This document shows, piece by piece, positions 8,742 to 17,600 of a DNA stretch of 45,052 nt. The DNA lies in NCBI GenBank assembly GCA_018661775.1, contig JABJHO010000053.1, positions 1 through 45,052 of the forward strand, given 5' to 3'. The notes beneath the pieces were generated by a model. The model had not been told where the DNA came from, did no database searches, and saw only the letters and a list, made by a program, of their open reading frames with translations. This DNA comes from Candidatus Magasanikiibacteriota bacterium. Lineage in GTDB: Bacteria; Patescibacteriota; Patescibacteriia; Magasanikbacterales; UBA922. The position numbers and the translations under genes were made by a program. Position 1 is the first letter of the stretch; every line of letters begins with the position of its first letter.

Positions 8742-8813
8742 TCCGCGGTAGCTCAGTGGTAGAGCAGTTGGCTGTTAACCAATTGGTCGTCGGTTCGAGC
8801 CCGACCCGCGGAG
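8742..8813 (+). tRNA. tRNA-Asn (anticodon GUU)
   Basis: Acceptor stem TCCGCGG (8742-8748) with CCGCGGA (8806-8812), discriminator G8813, then genomic CA. The anticodon stem GTTGG/CCAAT encloses CTGTTAA, giving GTT. D arm (AGCTCAGTGGTAGAGC) and T arm (CGGTTCGAGCCCG) are regular. Confidence 0.96.
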
Positions 8814-8821
8814 CAATGATG

Positions 8822-8849
8822 AAAAAAGCTGAAAACCTCAGCTTTTTTT
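8822..8849 (+). terminator. Terminator after tRNA-Asn
   Basis: A-rich run then AGCTG (8827-8831), loop, CAGCT (8839-8843) and a T7 run; with the flanking A/T runs the stem is about 10 bp. Confidence 0.85.
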
Positions 8850-8963
8850 GTGTTAATAGAAAAATTATTGTAATTTTGGTATACTATAATCATTCTTTTG
8901 GAGGTTTTTGGGGATAGGTATTTTAAAACAGAATAGAAATATTATTTATATAACGATGCGCAT

Positions 8964-9404
8964 ATGCAAACACATTACCCGTCACTTTTGGTTGTGCTTA
9001 ATTCTCAAAAAGCATTATGGTTTTCGGTTAAAGAGGATGGTGTGGAGCTAGTAGAAGAGTTGGGAGAAAAGAAAGAACGATACACCGACCATGAAGCGCA
9101 TTTTTCTGCAAGTGGAACTGGTGCAACAGGGCAATCAGGGGCAGCTGATGTAGATAACAAAAGAGACGCAGAGTCTTTGAGTAAACACATAAAACACGTT
9201 GCCGAAAAAACACACGTATTGTGGCAGGAAAACAGATTTGCACATTTGAGTGTTATAGCACCCGAACAGTATAAAAATGATGTTGCTTCAGAAATACACA
9301 AAAGTATACCAAACCAACAAATAGATATGGTTTTTGGGAACCATGTACATGCCTCAAAAAAAGAGGTAAAGGCATTGTTTCTGCGCAGTATTCGACCACA
9401 ATAA
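8964..9404 (+). CDS. Host_attach/baeRF-like single-domain protein
   Basis: 146 residues. It starts with a hydrophobic strand and 'LNSQKALWFSVKEDGVELVEEL', has a variable Gly/Ser/Asp-rich middle (about 45-70), then 'LSKHIKHVAEKTHVLWQENRFAHLSVIAPEQYKN' and ends in a helix. This is the pattern of the Host_attach / bacterial eRF1-like (baeRF) families, related to eRF1 domain 2. Some baeRF proteins are thought to act in ribosome rescue; whether this one binds ribosomes is inference. The last residues and stop codon are repeated 767 bp downstream, and the gene's own terminator appears broken (see the 55-bp repeats). A TATAAT at 8885-8890 may serve as its -10 box. Confidence 0.6.
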   Translation: MQTHYPSLLVVLNSQKALWFSVKEDGVELVEELGEKKERYTDHEAHFSASGTGATGQSGAADVDNKRDAESLSKHIKHVAEKTHVLWQENRFAHLSVIAPEQYKNDVASEIHKSIPNQQIDMVFGNHVHASKKEVKALFLRSIRPQ

Positions 9405-9420
9405 TAAAAATCCCCTAAGT
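9366..9420 (+). repeat. 55-bp direct repeat, left copy
   Basis: Matches 10133-10187 with one mismatch (9374 C versus 10141 A). It covers the last 12 codons and stop of the preceding gene plus the first arm of a terminator (AATCCCCTAAG). The second terminator arm is missing here. Confidence 0.9.
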
Positions 9421-9513
9421 CTGTTATTTGTACACTGTTCCTGGCGTGTCTAAAAAGAGTGTATGAAAAATTGCATCATTGTGTATAATATATAAGATCT
9501 AAAAAATAACAGT

Positions 9514-10080
9514 ATGTCTAAAGTTGTTTTTAAAAATACGATAAAAAAATACACAAAACACATAATCGACCCAGAGGAAAAGAAAACTGTTGAGATTCTT
9601 TTGGATAATATAGAAAATAACAAAGACTTCTTTGTTAGAAAAAAAGTTTCTGGAAAGATAGACATTGCAGCATCTGTATTACTTTTGTCAGAAGATCTGG
9701 AGAATGGCTTGTTTTTATTTCACAAAAAAATACAAAAATGGACAATGCCAGGCGGGCATGCTGACGGTGAGACTGATTTGCATAAGGTTGCATTAACCGA
9801 ACTTAAAGAAGAGGTGGGGGTAACAATAGAGCAAAAAAAAGGAATACTTCCTGTTTTTACGTACAAGTTTGATTACTCTCCAGAGGTTTTTGGGTATAAA
9901 AAAAGTATTATAAATTTATTTTATATAGAGACTTGCCCTGTGAGTCAAATACCAAAAATAATGGAACCTGATAAGTGTGAAGAGTTGCGGTGGATGAGCG
10001 TAGAGGAGGTAAAAAAATTAGCAAAAAAAAATAACTATAAAAGTTATTTGAGACTTGCTGAGGTTTGGGATAGTATGTAG
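9514..10080 (+). CDS. NUDIX hydrolase
   Basis: 188 residues. An N-terminal 60-residue helical segment precedes the NUDIX fold. The NUDIX box reads GGHADGETDLHKVAL then TELKEEVGV: the ...EE..G catalytic end is intact, with one extra residue between the two halves and T in place of R, a variant common in 'PGGHADG' type NUDIX proteins. The substrate, a nucleoside diphosphate linked to some moiety, cannot be told. A TATAAT at 9484-9489 could be its -10 box. It sits entirely between the 55-bp direct repeats, suggesting that it entered or was duplicated as a 767-bp unit. Confidence 0.85.
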   Translation: MSKVVFKNTIKKYTKHIIDPEEKKTVEILLDNIENNKDFFVRKKVSGKIDIAASVLLLSEDLENGLFLFHKKIQKWTMPGGHADGETDLHKVALTELKEEVGVTIEQKKGILPVFTYKFDYSPEVFGYKKSIINLFYIETCPVSQIPKIMEPDKCEELRWMSVEEVKKLAKKNNYKSYLRLAEVWDSM

Positions 10081-10132
10081 AGCCGGTGTATTTTTTACTA
10101 AATTTTTCCCGTTCCTTTTTGGTCTGTTTTGG

Positions 10133-10187
10133 GGTAAAGGAATTGTTTCTGCGCAGTATTCGACCACAATAATAAAAATCCCCTAAG
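10133..10187 (+). repeat. 55-bp direct repeat, right copy
   Basis: Second copy of the 9366-9420 segment, now non-coding upstream. It retains the intact terminator that the left copy lost. Confidence 0.9.
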
Positions 10188-10206
10188 CATTTTAGGGGAT
10201 TTTTTT
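10178..10206. terminator. Bidirectional terminator between the NUDIX and NRAMP genes
   Basis: ATCCCCTAA (10178-10186), 5-base loop, TTAGGGGAT (10192-10200), T run to 10206; A-rich on the other side. It can end transcription from both convergent genes. Confidence 0.9.
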
Positions 10207-10215
10207 ATGAGTAAT

Positions 10216-11616
10216 TTAGGTGAGTATTTTATGAACTTGCTCCCAAATAGTAAAGAGACTAAATGCGCCAAAAATACCAAAAGCAGTAAGCATGATGAGT
10301 TTGCGCCAAAGTTTTGCTTGGAGAGGTTCTGGAAGTGTTTTGTGGTTCATCCAGTTTACCATTCCTATGTGTACAAACATGGCAATAGCGTTGAGCACGG
10401 CTCCAAGGATGATAAGAAAGCGTGGTTCGGTAACATTGAATAAGAAGAGTATTATACCAAAAGCAATTTGTGCCCAAAGAAAAGAAAAGTATATTTTTGA
10501 TAAATGGACTTTGCTATCTTTTTTTCTTCCCAGCTTCTTTATCGCGAAGTTCTCGGCCATTATTCGTGATGACGAGTCAAGAACACCAAGTTGTGTTTGA
10601 AACAACATAATGGCAACAGCAAGAAGAAAGAGAATGCCTATGGCGGGGGAGATTGTTTGTGAAAGAATGGATCCTTGGTTCATAACAAATTGAATACCTT
10701 CTGCATTTGTGCCAGAGCCATATGTGGTAGTATATGCAAGAAGCATAAGAAGACACATGGTGAGCGCTCCAATAAACCAAAAAACAAGCCCGTGTTCTAT
10801 GTTAATTCGTTTCCACCATAAGTTAAAGTTGGCAATGTTTTCTTTGTTTAAGGCAAATGAGTGCCCTTCGAGCCGCACACTCTGCTCTCCATCCTCTGCT
10901 CGGAAAAGACCGGCTATTTTTTGCGAGTATTTCCCCATACCATACCCCTTTTCTTTTACGTAAATTGATTGTGTGAGATTAAGATTTCCCCCGGCTCCTG
11001 AATAGGCAAATGCAGCAAAAAAGGATGCAATAAAGATACCTTCTGGTAAGAACATATACCCATCACCCTGACCAACGAGACCCTGAGCAAGAGCACCCCA
11101 ATCTGCCGCCTTGGCAGACAAAAACGTAAGAACTAATATAAATGGGACAGCAAGTAAAATAAGTTTCGTGGTAAATGATTCCATCATGTCATACACCGTC
11201 TTTCCGACGCTGAGCATAATACCAATGACAAGGAGCATTCCAATGGCAATCCATTTAAAATTTGGCAAACCAAGAACGCTCCCTAGGACTTTTGCTGATG
11301 CGGCTATAATTCCAGGAATACCAAAGCCAACAAATGTAGAAACAATAAACCATGATGGTGCACGTTTAAAGCGTTTTGCTAGACCCACAAACACACTTTC
11401 TCCACGGACAAGAGCATAGCGTTCAATTTCTAAATTCATGAAAAATTGAATGGTAATTCCAAGTAGTGCGCCCCATGCAATACCAAGACCAAAGTTGGCC
11501 GCTAAATAGGGCCAAAGAATAACCTCTCCAGACCCAAGACCAAGGGCCAAAATAATAAAACTTGGACCTATCATCTTTTTGATAGGAATTGGTTTGGGGA
11601 ATTTCTTTGTACTCAT
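10216..11616 (-). CDS. NRAMP-family transporter lacking the canonical metal-site motifs
   Basis: 466 residues with 11 or so hydrophobic helices. The start of the fold (GPSFIILALGLGSGEVILWPYLAANFG, residues 17-43) is recognisably NRAMP. The first helix has GLGSGE where manganese/iron NRAMPs have DPGN, and the sixth-helix region reads FAYSGAGGNLNLTQSIY with no MPH motif. It therefore belongs to a divergent NRAMP-related clade whose substrate is not predictable as Mn or Fe; Mg-transporting NRAMP relatives are one known precedent. A long loop (about 215-270) is predicted between helices. Convergent with the NUDIX gene and divergent from dnaE; a TATACT on this strand (11650-11645) may be its -10 box. 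Confidence 0.82.
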   Translation of the reverse strand: MSTKKFPKPIPIKKMIGPSFIILALGLGSGEVILWPYLAANFGLGIAWGALLGITIQFFMNLEIERYALVRGESVFVGLAKRFKRAPSWFIVSTFVGFGIPGIIAASAKVLGSVLGLPNFKWIAIGMLLVIGIMLSVGKTVYDMMESFTTKLILLAVPFILVLTFLSAKAADWGALAQGLVGQGDGYMFLPEGIFIASFFAAFAYSGAGGNLNLTQSIYVKEKGYGMGKYSQKIAGLFRAEDGEQSVRLEGHSFALNKENIANFNLWWKRINIEHGLVFWFIGALTMCLLMLLAYTTTYGSGTNAEGIQFVMNQGSILSQTISPAIGILFLLAVAIMLFQTQLGVLDSSSRIMAENFAIKKLGRKKDSKVHLSKIYFSFLWAQIAFGIILFLFNVTEPRFLIILGAVLNAIAMFVHIGMVNWMNHKTLPEPLQAKLWRKLIMLTAFGIFGAFSLFTIWEQVHKILT

Positions 11617-11674
11617 ATAGTATGGTGTTGTATATTATGTATACAGTATAGCACATTCTTTGTTTTGCTGCATA

Positions 11675-11703
11675 TTGATTTTGATTATTGAATACGGTAC
11701 TAT
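11675..11703 (+). promoter_or_regulatory. Promoter of dnaE
   Basis: TTGATT (11675-11680), 17-bp spacer, TACTAT (11698-11703), about 23 bases upstream of the ATG after the expected start site. Confidence 0.6.
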
Positions 11704-11732
11704 ATATGCACAAGTATATATCATGATTTTTT

Positions 11733-14700
11733 ATGTCAGAATTTGTCCACCTTCATGTCCACTCACACTATTCTCTGTTATGTGGTCTAACAAAAGTAAA
11801 ACCCTTAGTAAAAGCAGCAAAGGAGCGCGGATTTTCTTCTCTAGCGCTTACTGACAATGGCGCACTCTATGGCGCAATAGAATTTTACCAGGCTTGTATT
11901 AAAGAAGAAATAAAGCCTATTATTGGATTTGATGCATATATTGCTGCTAGGAGTATGTATGACAAGGATCTTACAAAAGATAAAACTATTTATCGTCTTG
12001 TTTTGATAGCAGAAAACTATGAAGGGTATAGAAATTTAATGAAGCTCAGTTCCGAAGCATTTCTTAACGGATTTTTTAATGGAAAACCGCGACTAGATAA
12101 AGACTTGTTGCGAAAGTATAATAAAGGGGTTATTGCTCTATCTGGGTCAATTGATGGTGAGGTGCCATATTTTTTGCGTACCGGAAAAGATGAGGTAGCG
12201 AAAAAAGTAGCACTTGAGTATCAAGAAATATTTGGAGAGAATAATTTTTTTCTTGAATTACAGGATCACCCAGCCATTGAAGGGCAATTGGGTGTAAATA
12301 ACAAGCTTATTGCTTTGTCAAAAGAAACAGGTATTCCAATGGTGGTGACACGAGATGTGCATTATTTAAATACTGACCAGGCCGATTCACAAGATATTTT
12401 GCGGTGTATTAGTGAAGGTTGGAAAGTGGGGTATACAGACAGAGAAGATTTTAGGCATGTCGATAGATCGTTCAATACCGCGGAAGATATTATTTCTCGG
12501 TTTCGTCATGTGCCAGAGGCGATTAAGAATACGGTGTGTATTGCGGATCGGGTAGACATAGATATCCCGCTAAATAATTGGCATTTTGCGCCAGTTGATT
12601 TACCTCCAGGAAAAACTGCCGATGAGTTTCTGCGCGAAGAAGCATTTCAGTGTGCCCCAGATTTTTATCCAGAAATGGGTAAGGAGATAACGGACAGAAT
12701 TGAGTATGAGCTTGATATTATTAAAACAAAAGGATACTCGCCATATTTTATCTGTGTTGCTGATTATGTCCAGTATGCAAAAAGTAGGGGAATAGTAGAA
12801 TCAACGCGTGGGTCAGCCGCAGGCTCTCTTGTTTCTTATGTTTTAGGGATTACCACAGTTGATCCTATTCGGTTTAAACTTCCTTTTGAAAGGTTCCTTA
12901 ATCCTTTTAGACCAAGTCCTCCTGATGTGGATACGGATTTTGCTGATGATAGAAGAGATGAGATGATTGAGTATGTGACAAATAAATACGGTGCAGATAA
13001 GGTTGCACAGATTATTACATTTGGAACCATGGCAGCCAGAGCGAGCGTGCGTGATGTTGGGCGAGCACTTGGATTGTCGTATAGTTTTTGTGATCAGGTT
13101 GCAAAGCTTATTCCTCCGGCGGTTCAAGGGTTTCCTATGACAATTGATAAAGCACTAAAAGAGGAGCCAGATTTAAAGAAATTATATGAGACGAATGAGG
13201 ATGTTAAAAAATTATTGGATTTAGCACAGCAGGTAGAAGGGTGCGCAAGACATACATCAATTCATGCTGCTGGTGTTGTTATTTCACCAACCCCACTTAC
13301 AGATTTTTGTCCTGTACAGCGTGAGTCTGGTGGGGATAGGATTATTACACAATATGAAATGAAGTCAGTGGAAACAGCTGGTGTACTAAAGAACGATTTT
13401 TTAGGTATTCGAAATCTGTCTATTTTGGGTAATAGTGTGGAGATTGTAGAAAAAACAATGGGAGATGTTATTGATATTTATAATTTACCACTTGATGATG
13501 CAAAGGTTTTTGAGATGCTTGCACGTGGTGAAACCATGGGGGTTTTCCAGTTATCTAGTTCTGGTATGACGCGGTGGCTTAAAGAGTTGAAACCAACAAA
13601 TATTGATGATATTATGGCGATGGTTGCGTTATATCGACCAGGACCAATGGACTTTATCCCAGAATATATTAAAAGAAAACATCATCCAGAAACGGTAGAC
13701 TATCCACATCCAGCGCTTGAAGATATTTTGAAAAAGTCTTTAGGGCTCCTTATCTATCAAGATGATGTGATGCTTACCGCTATTGAGCTAGCAAAATATG
13801 ACTGGCTTGAGGCAGATAAATTTAGAAAAGCAATGGGAAAGAAAATCCCGGAGCTTATGGTGGAGCAAGAAAAGAAGTTTAAAGATGGGTGTGTGGCAAA
13901 CAAGATTGATAAGTCGATTGCGAATGATTTGTGGGAAAGAATTAAACCTTTTGCAACATATGCCTTTAATAAAGCACATGCGGCTAGCTATGGTATTGTT
14001 GCGTATCAGACCGCGTACATGAAGGCACACTATCCAGTGCAATATATGACGGCCATTTTACAAGCAGAATTTGGTGATACAGAAAAGGTGGCAGCAATCG
14101 TTCATGCATGCAAAAGAATGGGTATTACTGTACTACCGCCAGATGTCAATGAGAGTTTTAAAAACTTTGCTATGGTATCAAAACATGGGGAGCCCGGAAG
14201 AATTCGATTTGGGTTAACAGCTGTCAAAAATGTTGGGGAGCATATCTGTGAAGTGGTGTATCGTGAAAGGAAGGCACATGGTCAGTATAAAAGCTTAGAG
14301 GATCTGTTGGAACGGGTAACTGATAAAGATTTGAATAAAAAATCACTTGAAAGCCTTATTCAAACAGGCGCTTTAGATTGTTTTGGTCATGATAGAGGGG
14401 TGCTGTTGACTAACAGCGAAAATATTTTGTTTTTTAGTAAGCAACACAAAGAGAAGCAGGTGTCTCAGCAGGAGTCATTGTTTTCGGGAACGAAAATAGC
14501 CATGGATAATAAAGTGGTGTTGAAAGAGGCACAAAACGCAACATTAGAAGATAAGCTTGCGTGGGAAAAGAATCTTATGGGGTTGTATATTTCCTCCCAT
14601 CCTTTTTTGTATTATCAAGAGGTGATGGTGCAAGAAAATGCACCATTAGTACCACTTATAGATGTGGAAGAGTTTGACCGAGACGCATGGGTGATTGTTG

Positions 14701-15233
14701 GTGGTGTGGTAGACGGAGTAAAAAAGAAAATTACCAAAAAGGGGTCAGTGATGCTTTTTGTTACTATACAGGATATGACCGGGTCAATGGAAATACTCGT
14801 GTTTCCAAAGACGTATGAAAAAACACAAGCATTGTGGCAAGAAAACGCTCTTGTGTGTATTGTGGGAAAAACCCCAAGAGATGGTGGGGATAATAAGGTG
14901 TTTGCAGAAAATGTGTATGTGCTCAACAAGGAGAATGTGCACATGGTGGCACGCCAAGTGTCGCTTGGGACACAGACCACGCATAAAAGTAAAAATAAGT
15001 TTGCGGCTCCTGTGAGAGAGAAAATGGTCTACATTACACTTACCAAAGAAGAGGCGGCTGCGTGTGGAGAAGGTATTAAGCAGGTGTGTGCAAAATATCC
15101 AGGATCATACACAGTATTTTTGATTGTTGATGGTGTTACTATTCGCTCAACATTTTCGATGGATAGTTCGGATGGGTGCAAAGACGAGCTGCACACCATC
15201 TTGGGAGGAGAGAGGTGTGACTTTTGTGAGTAA
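11733..15233 (+). CDS. dnaE: DNA polymerase III alpha subunit DnaE
   Basis: 1166 residues, typical for DnaE. The N-terminal PHP domain begins HLHVHSHYSLL (metal-ligand His pair) and continues LALTDNGALYGAIEF. The polymerase core carries the catalytic PPDVDTDFADDRR (D398, D400) and later LKNDFLGIRNLSIL, with GSAAGSLVSY before it. Later segments are the tandem HhH region (ILPPDVNESFKNF), then an OB fold (about 985-1070, WVIVGGVVDGVKKKITKKGSVMLFV). It is the replicative polymerase. Stand-alone transcription from a promoter facing away from the NRAMP gene. The PHP motif looks complete enough for proofreading activity, which is inference. Confidence 0.97.
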   Translation: MSEFVHLHVHSHYSLLCGLTKVKPLVKAAKERGFSSLALTDNGALYGAIEFYQACIKEEIKPIIGFDAYIAARSMYDKDLTKDKTIYRLVLIAENYEGYRNLMKLSSEAFLNGFFNGKPRLDKDLLRKYNKGVIALSGSIDGEVPYFLRTGKDEVAKKVALEYQEIFGENNFFLELQDHPAIEGQLGVNNKLIALSKETGIPMVVTRDVHYLNTDQADSQDILRCISEGWKVGYTDREDFRHVDRSFNTAEDIISRFRHVPEAIKNTVCIADRVDIDIPLNNWHFAPVDLPPGKTADEFLREEAFQCAPDFYPEMGKEITDRIEYELDIIKTKGYSPYFICVADYVQYAKSRGIVESTRGSAAGSLVSYVLGITTVDPIRFKLPFERFLNPFRPSPPDVDTDFADDRRDEMIEYVTNKYGADKVAQIITFGTMAARASVRDVGRALGLSYSFCDQVAKLIPPAVQGFPMTIDKALKEEPDLKKLYETNEDVKKLLDLAQQVEGCARHTSIHAAGVVISPTPLTDFCPVQRESGGDRIITQYEMKSVETAGVLKNDFLGIRNLSILGNSVEIVEKTMGDVIDIYNLPLDDAKVFEMLARGETMGVFQLSSSGMTRWLKELKPTNIDDIMAMVALYRPGPMDFIPEYIKRKHHPETVDYPHPALEDILKKSLGLLIYQDDVMLTAIELAKYDWLEADKFRKAMGKKIPELMVEQEKKFKDGCVANKIDKSIANDLWERIKPFATYAFNKAHAASYGIVAYQTAYMKAHYPVQYMTAILQAEFGDTEKVAAIVHACKRMGITVLPPDVNESFKNFAMVSKHGEPGRIRFGLTAVKNVGEHICEVVYRERKAHGQYKSLEDLLERVTDKDLNKKSLESLIQTGALDCFGHDRGVLLTNSENILFFSKQHKEKQVSQQESLFSGTKIAMDNKVVLKEAQNATLEDKLAWEKNLMGLYISSHPFLYYQEVMVQENAPLVPLIDVEEFDRDAWVIVGGVVDGVKKKITKKGSVMLFVTIQDMTGSMEILVFPKTYEKTQALWQENALVCIVGKTPRDGGDNKVFAENVYVLNKENVHMVARQVSLGTQTTHKSKNKFAAPVREKMVYITLTKEEAAACGEGIKQVCAKYPGSYTVFLIVDGVTIRSTFSMDSSDGCKDELHTILGGERCDFCE

Positions 15234-15239
15234 CATAAA

Positions 15240-15261
15240 AAACACCCATTTTTGGGTGTTT
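15240..15261. terminator. Terminator between dnaE and the convergent PRPP synthetase gene
   Basis: AAACACCCA (15240-15248), loop TTTT, TGGGTGTTT (15253-15261). A-rich and T-rich flanks make it usable from both sides. Confidence 0.8.
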
Positions 15262-15282
15262 GTGGCGTATGTGTGTGGGAGG

Positions 15283-16362
15283 TTAGCGCATTGCACGAAT
15301 ATTCATATTCCAGTGGTGGTAAAATAGAATATTTGCAAGGTCGGGAATCCAACTCACCACACGAAGTCTATCCTTTTCTATAAGCTGGTTGAGCCCTCGC
15401 TCGTGCACTGGGATTGTATCTGTAATATACACTCTGTCAATAGGGCAGTCTTCTGAATTGAACTGTTCTATTGCATTTCCACAAAGCACACCATGGGTAG
15501 CTGCTGCCCAAATAGCAGAAACTCCATGTATCTCCTTTAGGGCTTTTGCAACAGAAATATTTGTTCCACCTGTGGCAAGTTCATCGTCGAGAGTGATAAC
15601 TAATGAATTTGGCAAGAGTGCCTTGTTGCTTTCAATATCTGTCACCAGGCCCAGGTGTTGTGTCGTGTGGCTATTATACCGTCTTTTGTATGCGGTAAAA
15701 ATTGGCACATGCTCCATGCCCATTGCCGAAAGAATGGTGTGGACAGGTTTGGCAAATGTTTTATGTGCTCCATCATCAGGAAAGAGAAGGCAGATATGTT
15801 CTAGACCCGCTGCTTCGGCGTCACCAAGCGCTTGGGCCAAAAGGCGTCGCATCATAGAGACTGGCGTGATGATTCCTGTTTCTCCTGCCATTACAATTTG
15901 GGGGCTATGTGGATCAGGGACAATAATGCGGTCAATACTGTTTCCGCAAGATGTCTGAAAGAGGCGGTACAATAATCCAGGGAGCGCAAGCTCGAGTGAT
16001 CCTTCGTCTTTGTCTGATCGCGAAAGAGGAAAATATCCAGTGACCAAACTGATTCTGCGCGCATGTCTCCCTTTTACGTAGGCTAAAATCAGCATAATCT
16101 GTATCAGTGTTTCTGGTGTACCGGACCCTCCTGCAAGAACCATAACATCGTGTCCACTAATATGGTTGTTTGATAATTGCACAAATGGTTCACCGCTTGG
16201 TCTGATGCCCCATTTTGGCAATGCAATATCAACAGGGGTATCTTGTGTTGGTTTGTGCACCTTTTCCTCAATAATTTTTGAGATTCTGTGTGCTTGCCTT
16301 TCAAATTTTGGTAAAGGAACGAGAGTGAACCCACCATTTGAGTTGTGTGGCCCATTTTGCAT
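15283..16362 (-). CDS. Divergent ribose-phosphate pyrophosphokinase (PRPP synthetase-like)
   Basis: 359 residues. The best landmark is the PRPP-binding loop in 'LVITLDDELATGGTNISVAKAL' (about 255-276). Other PRPP synthetase landmarks are weaker: RPSGEPFVQL..SGHDVMVLAG matches the RFSDGE..RGKDVFII region, and GYFPLSRSDKDE matches the PYFGYARQDRK region. The enzyme would make PRPP from ribose 5-phosphate and ATP for nucleotide synthesis. Several conserved residues are replaced, so a PRPP-binding relative with another role is possible. The start is supported by AAGGAG five bases upstream. Located downstream of tsaD on the same strand but with its own promoter. Confidence 0.75.
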   Translation of the reverse strand: MQNGPHNSNGGFTLVPLPKFERQAHRISKIIEEKVHKPTQDTPVDIALPKWGIRPSGEPFVQLSNNHISGHDVMVLAGGSGTPETLIQIMLILAYVKGRHARRISLVTGYFPLSRSDKDEGSLELALPGLLYRLFQTSCGNSIDRIIVPDPHSPQIVMAGETGIITPVSMMRRLLAQALGDAEAAGLEHICLLFPDDGAHKTFAKPVHTILSAMGMEHVPIFTAYKRRYNSHTTQHLGLVTDIESNKALLPNSLVITLDDELATGGTNISVAKALKEIHGVSAIWAAATHGVLCGNAIEQFNSEDCPIDRVYITDTIPVHERGLNQLIEKDRLRVVSWIPDLANILFYHHWNMNIRAMR

Positions 16363-16387
16363 GTGCTCTCCTTGTGCATGGCAGAGT

Positions 16388-16412
16388 AAAAAAAAGATCC
16401 CAATAGGGACAA
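16388..16412 (-). promoter_or_regulatory. Possible weak attenuator in the PRPP synthetase leader
   Basis: On the minus strand a short stem TCCC-TATT-GGGA is followed by TC and T8. It lies between the promoter (16459-16431) and the start codon. Only 4-5 bp, so weak. Confidence 0.3.
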
Positions 16413-16430
16413 AAGAACAAGTATGGCAGT

Positions 16431-16459
16431 AGTATACGTGAAGTTTTTGTATACGTCAA
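16431..16459 (-). promoter_or_regulatory. Promoter of the PRPP synthetase gene
   Basis: Minus strand: TTGACG (16459-16454), 17-bp spacer, TATACT (16436-16431), placed just after the tsaD stop codon. Confidence 0.75.
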
Positions 16460-16462
16460 AAA

Positions 16463-17485
16463 CTATATTTGCGCTATGCGCCAGTTTGGGTTTGCCACAA
16501 TTTCATTCCAGGGCGTTGTATCATTATGTGCCGCATGATGGTATCCAGCCAGCGCAATCATGGCGGCATTATCCATACAATATGTCTTTTTTGGAAAACG
16601 GAATTGAATAGGTTGATCTCTTTTTTCTAACATGTGAGAAAGCTGTGTTTGTAACTGTGTATTTGCGCTTACTCCACCACCAAGAAGAAGTGTTTTTATT
16701 GTGTGTTCCGAAAGAATGTTTTCTGTCTTCTTAAGCAAAACAGCAATAATGGCTTGTTGAAAAGAGGCACAAAAGTCTTCGAGTGTTATATTAGCATCTT
16801 CAAATGTATTATCTCGAAGCCAGTAGAGTGCAGCGGTTTTTAATCCAGAAAAACTCATATCATAGTCTTTGCTTCTTATCATTGGACGGGGAAATGGAAT
16901 AGCACTGCTGTTTCCATGTTCTGCAAGAGCAGCAATTTTTGGTCCACCAGGATAATCAAGGTGTAGTAATTTGGCCACTTTATCAAAACATTCTCCAACC
17001 GCGTCATCACGTGTTCCCCCAAGTTTGGTATAGTCACCATGATCTTTCATGAGAATATATTCGGTATGCCCACCGCTTGCAATAAGACAAAGCGCAGGAA
17101 ACACTAAATCAGTATGGTTTTCTTCTAAAAAAGGGGAGTATACATGGCCTTCTATATGATTAATGCTCAAAAGTGGAATATCCCATAAATAAGATAGTGT
17201 TTTTGCCACTTCTACACCAACCAAAAGTCCAGTAATAAGTCCAGGGCCTGATGTAACGGCAATATACTCCGGTTTTGGTTGATTGTGTAACACATCTTCA
17301 ACAATCGGTATAATAGCTTCTGCGTGCTTTCTTCCGGCAATTTCTGGAACCACACCACCGTATGTTTTGTGTACTTCAATTTGGCTTGCTGTTTTTTGTG
17401 CAAGAATGGTGTGTTTGTCTTTAGAAACATCCAAAAGCGCCACAGACGTGTCGTCACAAGATGATTCAATGCCAAGTATAATCAT
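16463..17485 (-). CDS. tsaD: tRNA N6-threonylcarbamoyladenosine transferase TsaD
   Basis: 340 residues from ATG 17485. The frame is open for 24 more codons, but the promoter lies inside that extension and family members start at MIILGIESSCDDTSVA. Landmarks: GIESSCDDT, the metal-binding HIEGHVYSPF, ASGGHTEYI, GGTRDDAVGECFDKVAK, YPGGP, and the C-terminal GGGVSAN and DNAAMIALAGY. TsaD with TsaB, TsaC and TsaE makes t6A at position 37 of ANN-decoding tRNAs. A shortened tsaB lies 5 kb away on the other strand. tsaC and tsaE are not in the window. Confidence 0.96.
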   Translation of the reverse strand: MIILGIESSCDDTSVALLDVSKDKHTILAQKTASQIEVHKTYGGVVPEIAGRKHAEAIIPIVEDVLHNQPKPEYIAVTSGPGLITGLLVGVEVAKTLSYLWDIPLLSINHIEGHVYSPFLEENHTDLVFPALCLIASGGHTEYILMKDHGDYTKLGGTRDDAVGECFDKVAKLLHLDYPGGPKIAALAEHGNSSAIPFPRPMIRSKDYDMSFSGLKTAALYWLRDNTFEDANITLEDFCASFQQAIIAVLLKKTENILSEHTIKTLLLGGGVSANTQLQTQLSHMLEKRDQPIQFRFPKKTYCMDNAAMIALAGYHHAAHNDTTPWNEIVANPNWRIAQI

Positions 17486-17509
17486 AGAGTAGGTGTAATA
17501 GATGGTTAT

Positions 17510-17539
17510 ATTGTAGCAGATTGTATGTGTTTCTGCCAA
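17510..17539 (-). promoter_or_regulatory. Promoter of tsaD
   Basis: Minus strand: TTGGCA (17539-17534), 18-bp spacer, TACAAT (17515-17510). It fixes the TsaD start at 17485. Confidence 0.65.
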
Positions 17540-17544
17540 GAATA

Positions 17545-17572
17545 TAAAATACCCCACAAGGTGTTGGGGTAT
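17545..17572 (-). terminator. Terminator of the HTH-protein gene
   Basis: ATACCCCA (17549-17556) with TGGGGTAT (17565-17572). Read leftwards it is followed by TTTATATT, and it lies between the upstream minus-strand gene and the tsaD promoter. Confidence 0.6.
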
Positions 17573-17600
17573 ATGTCACAAAGAGCGTATATTTAATTTT

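Noticed and set aside
17486-17557. Longer TsaD start at 17557
   Set aside because: The extension covers a good promoter on the same strand and is not part of the TsaD family; 17485 gives the standard N-terminus.
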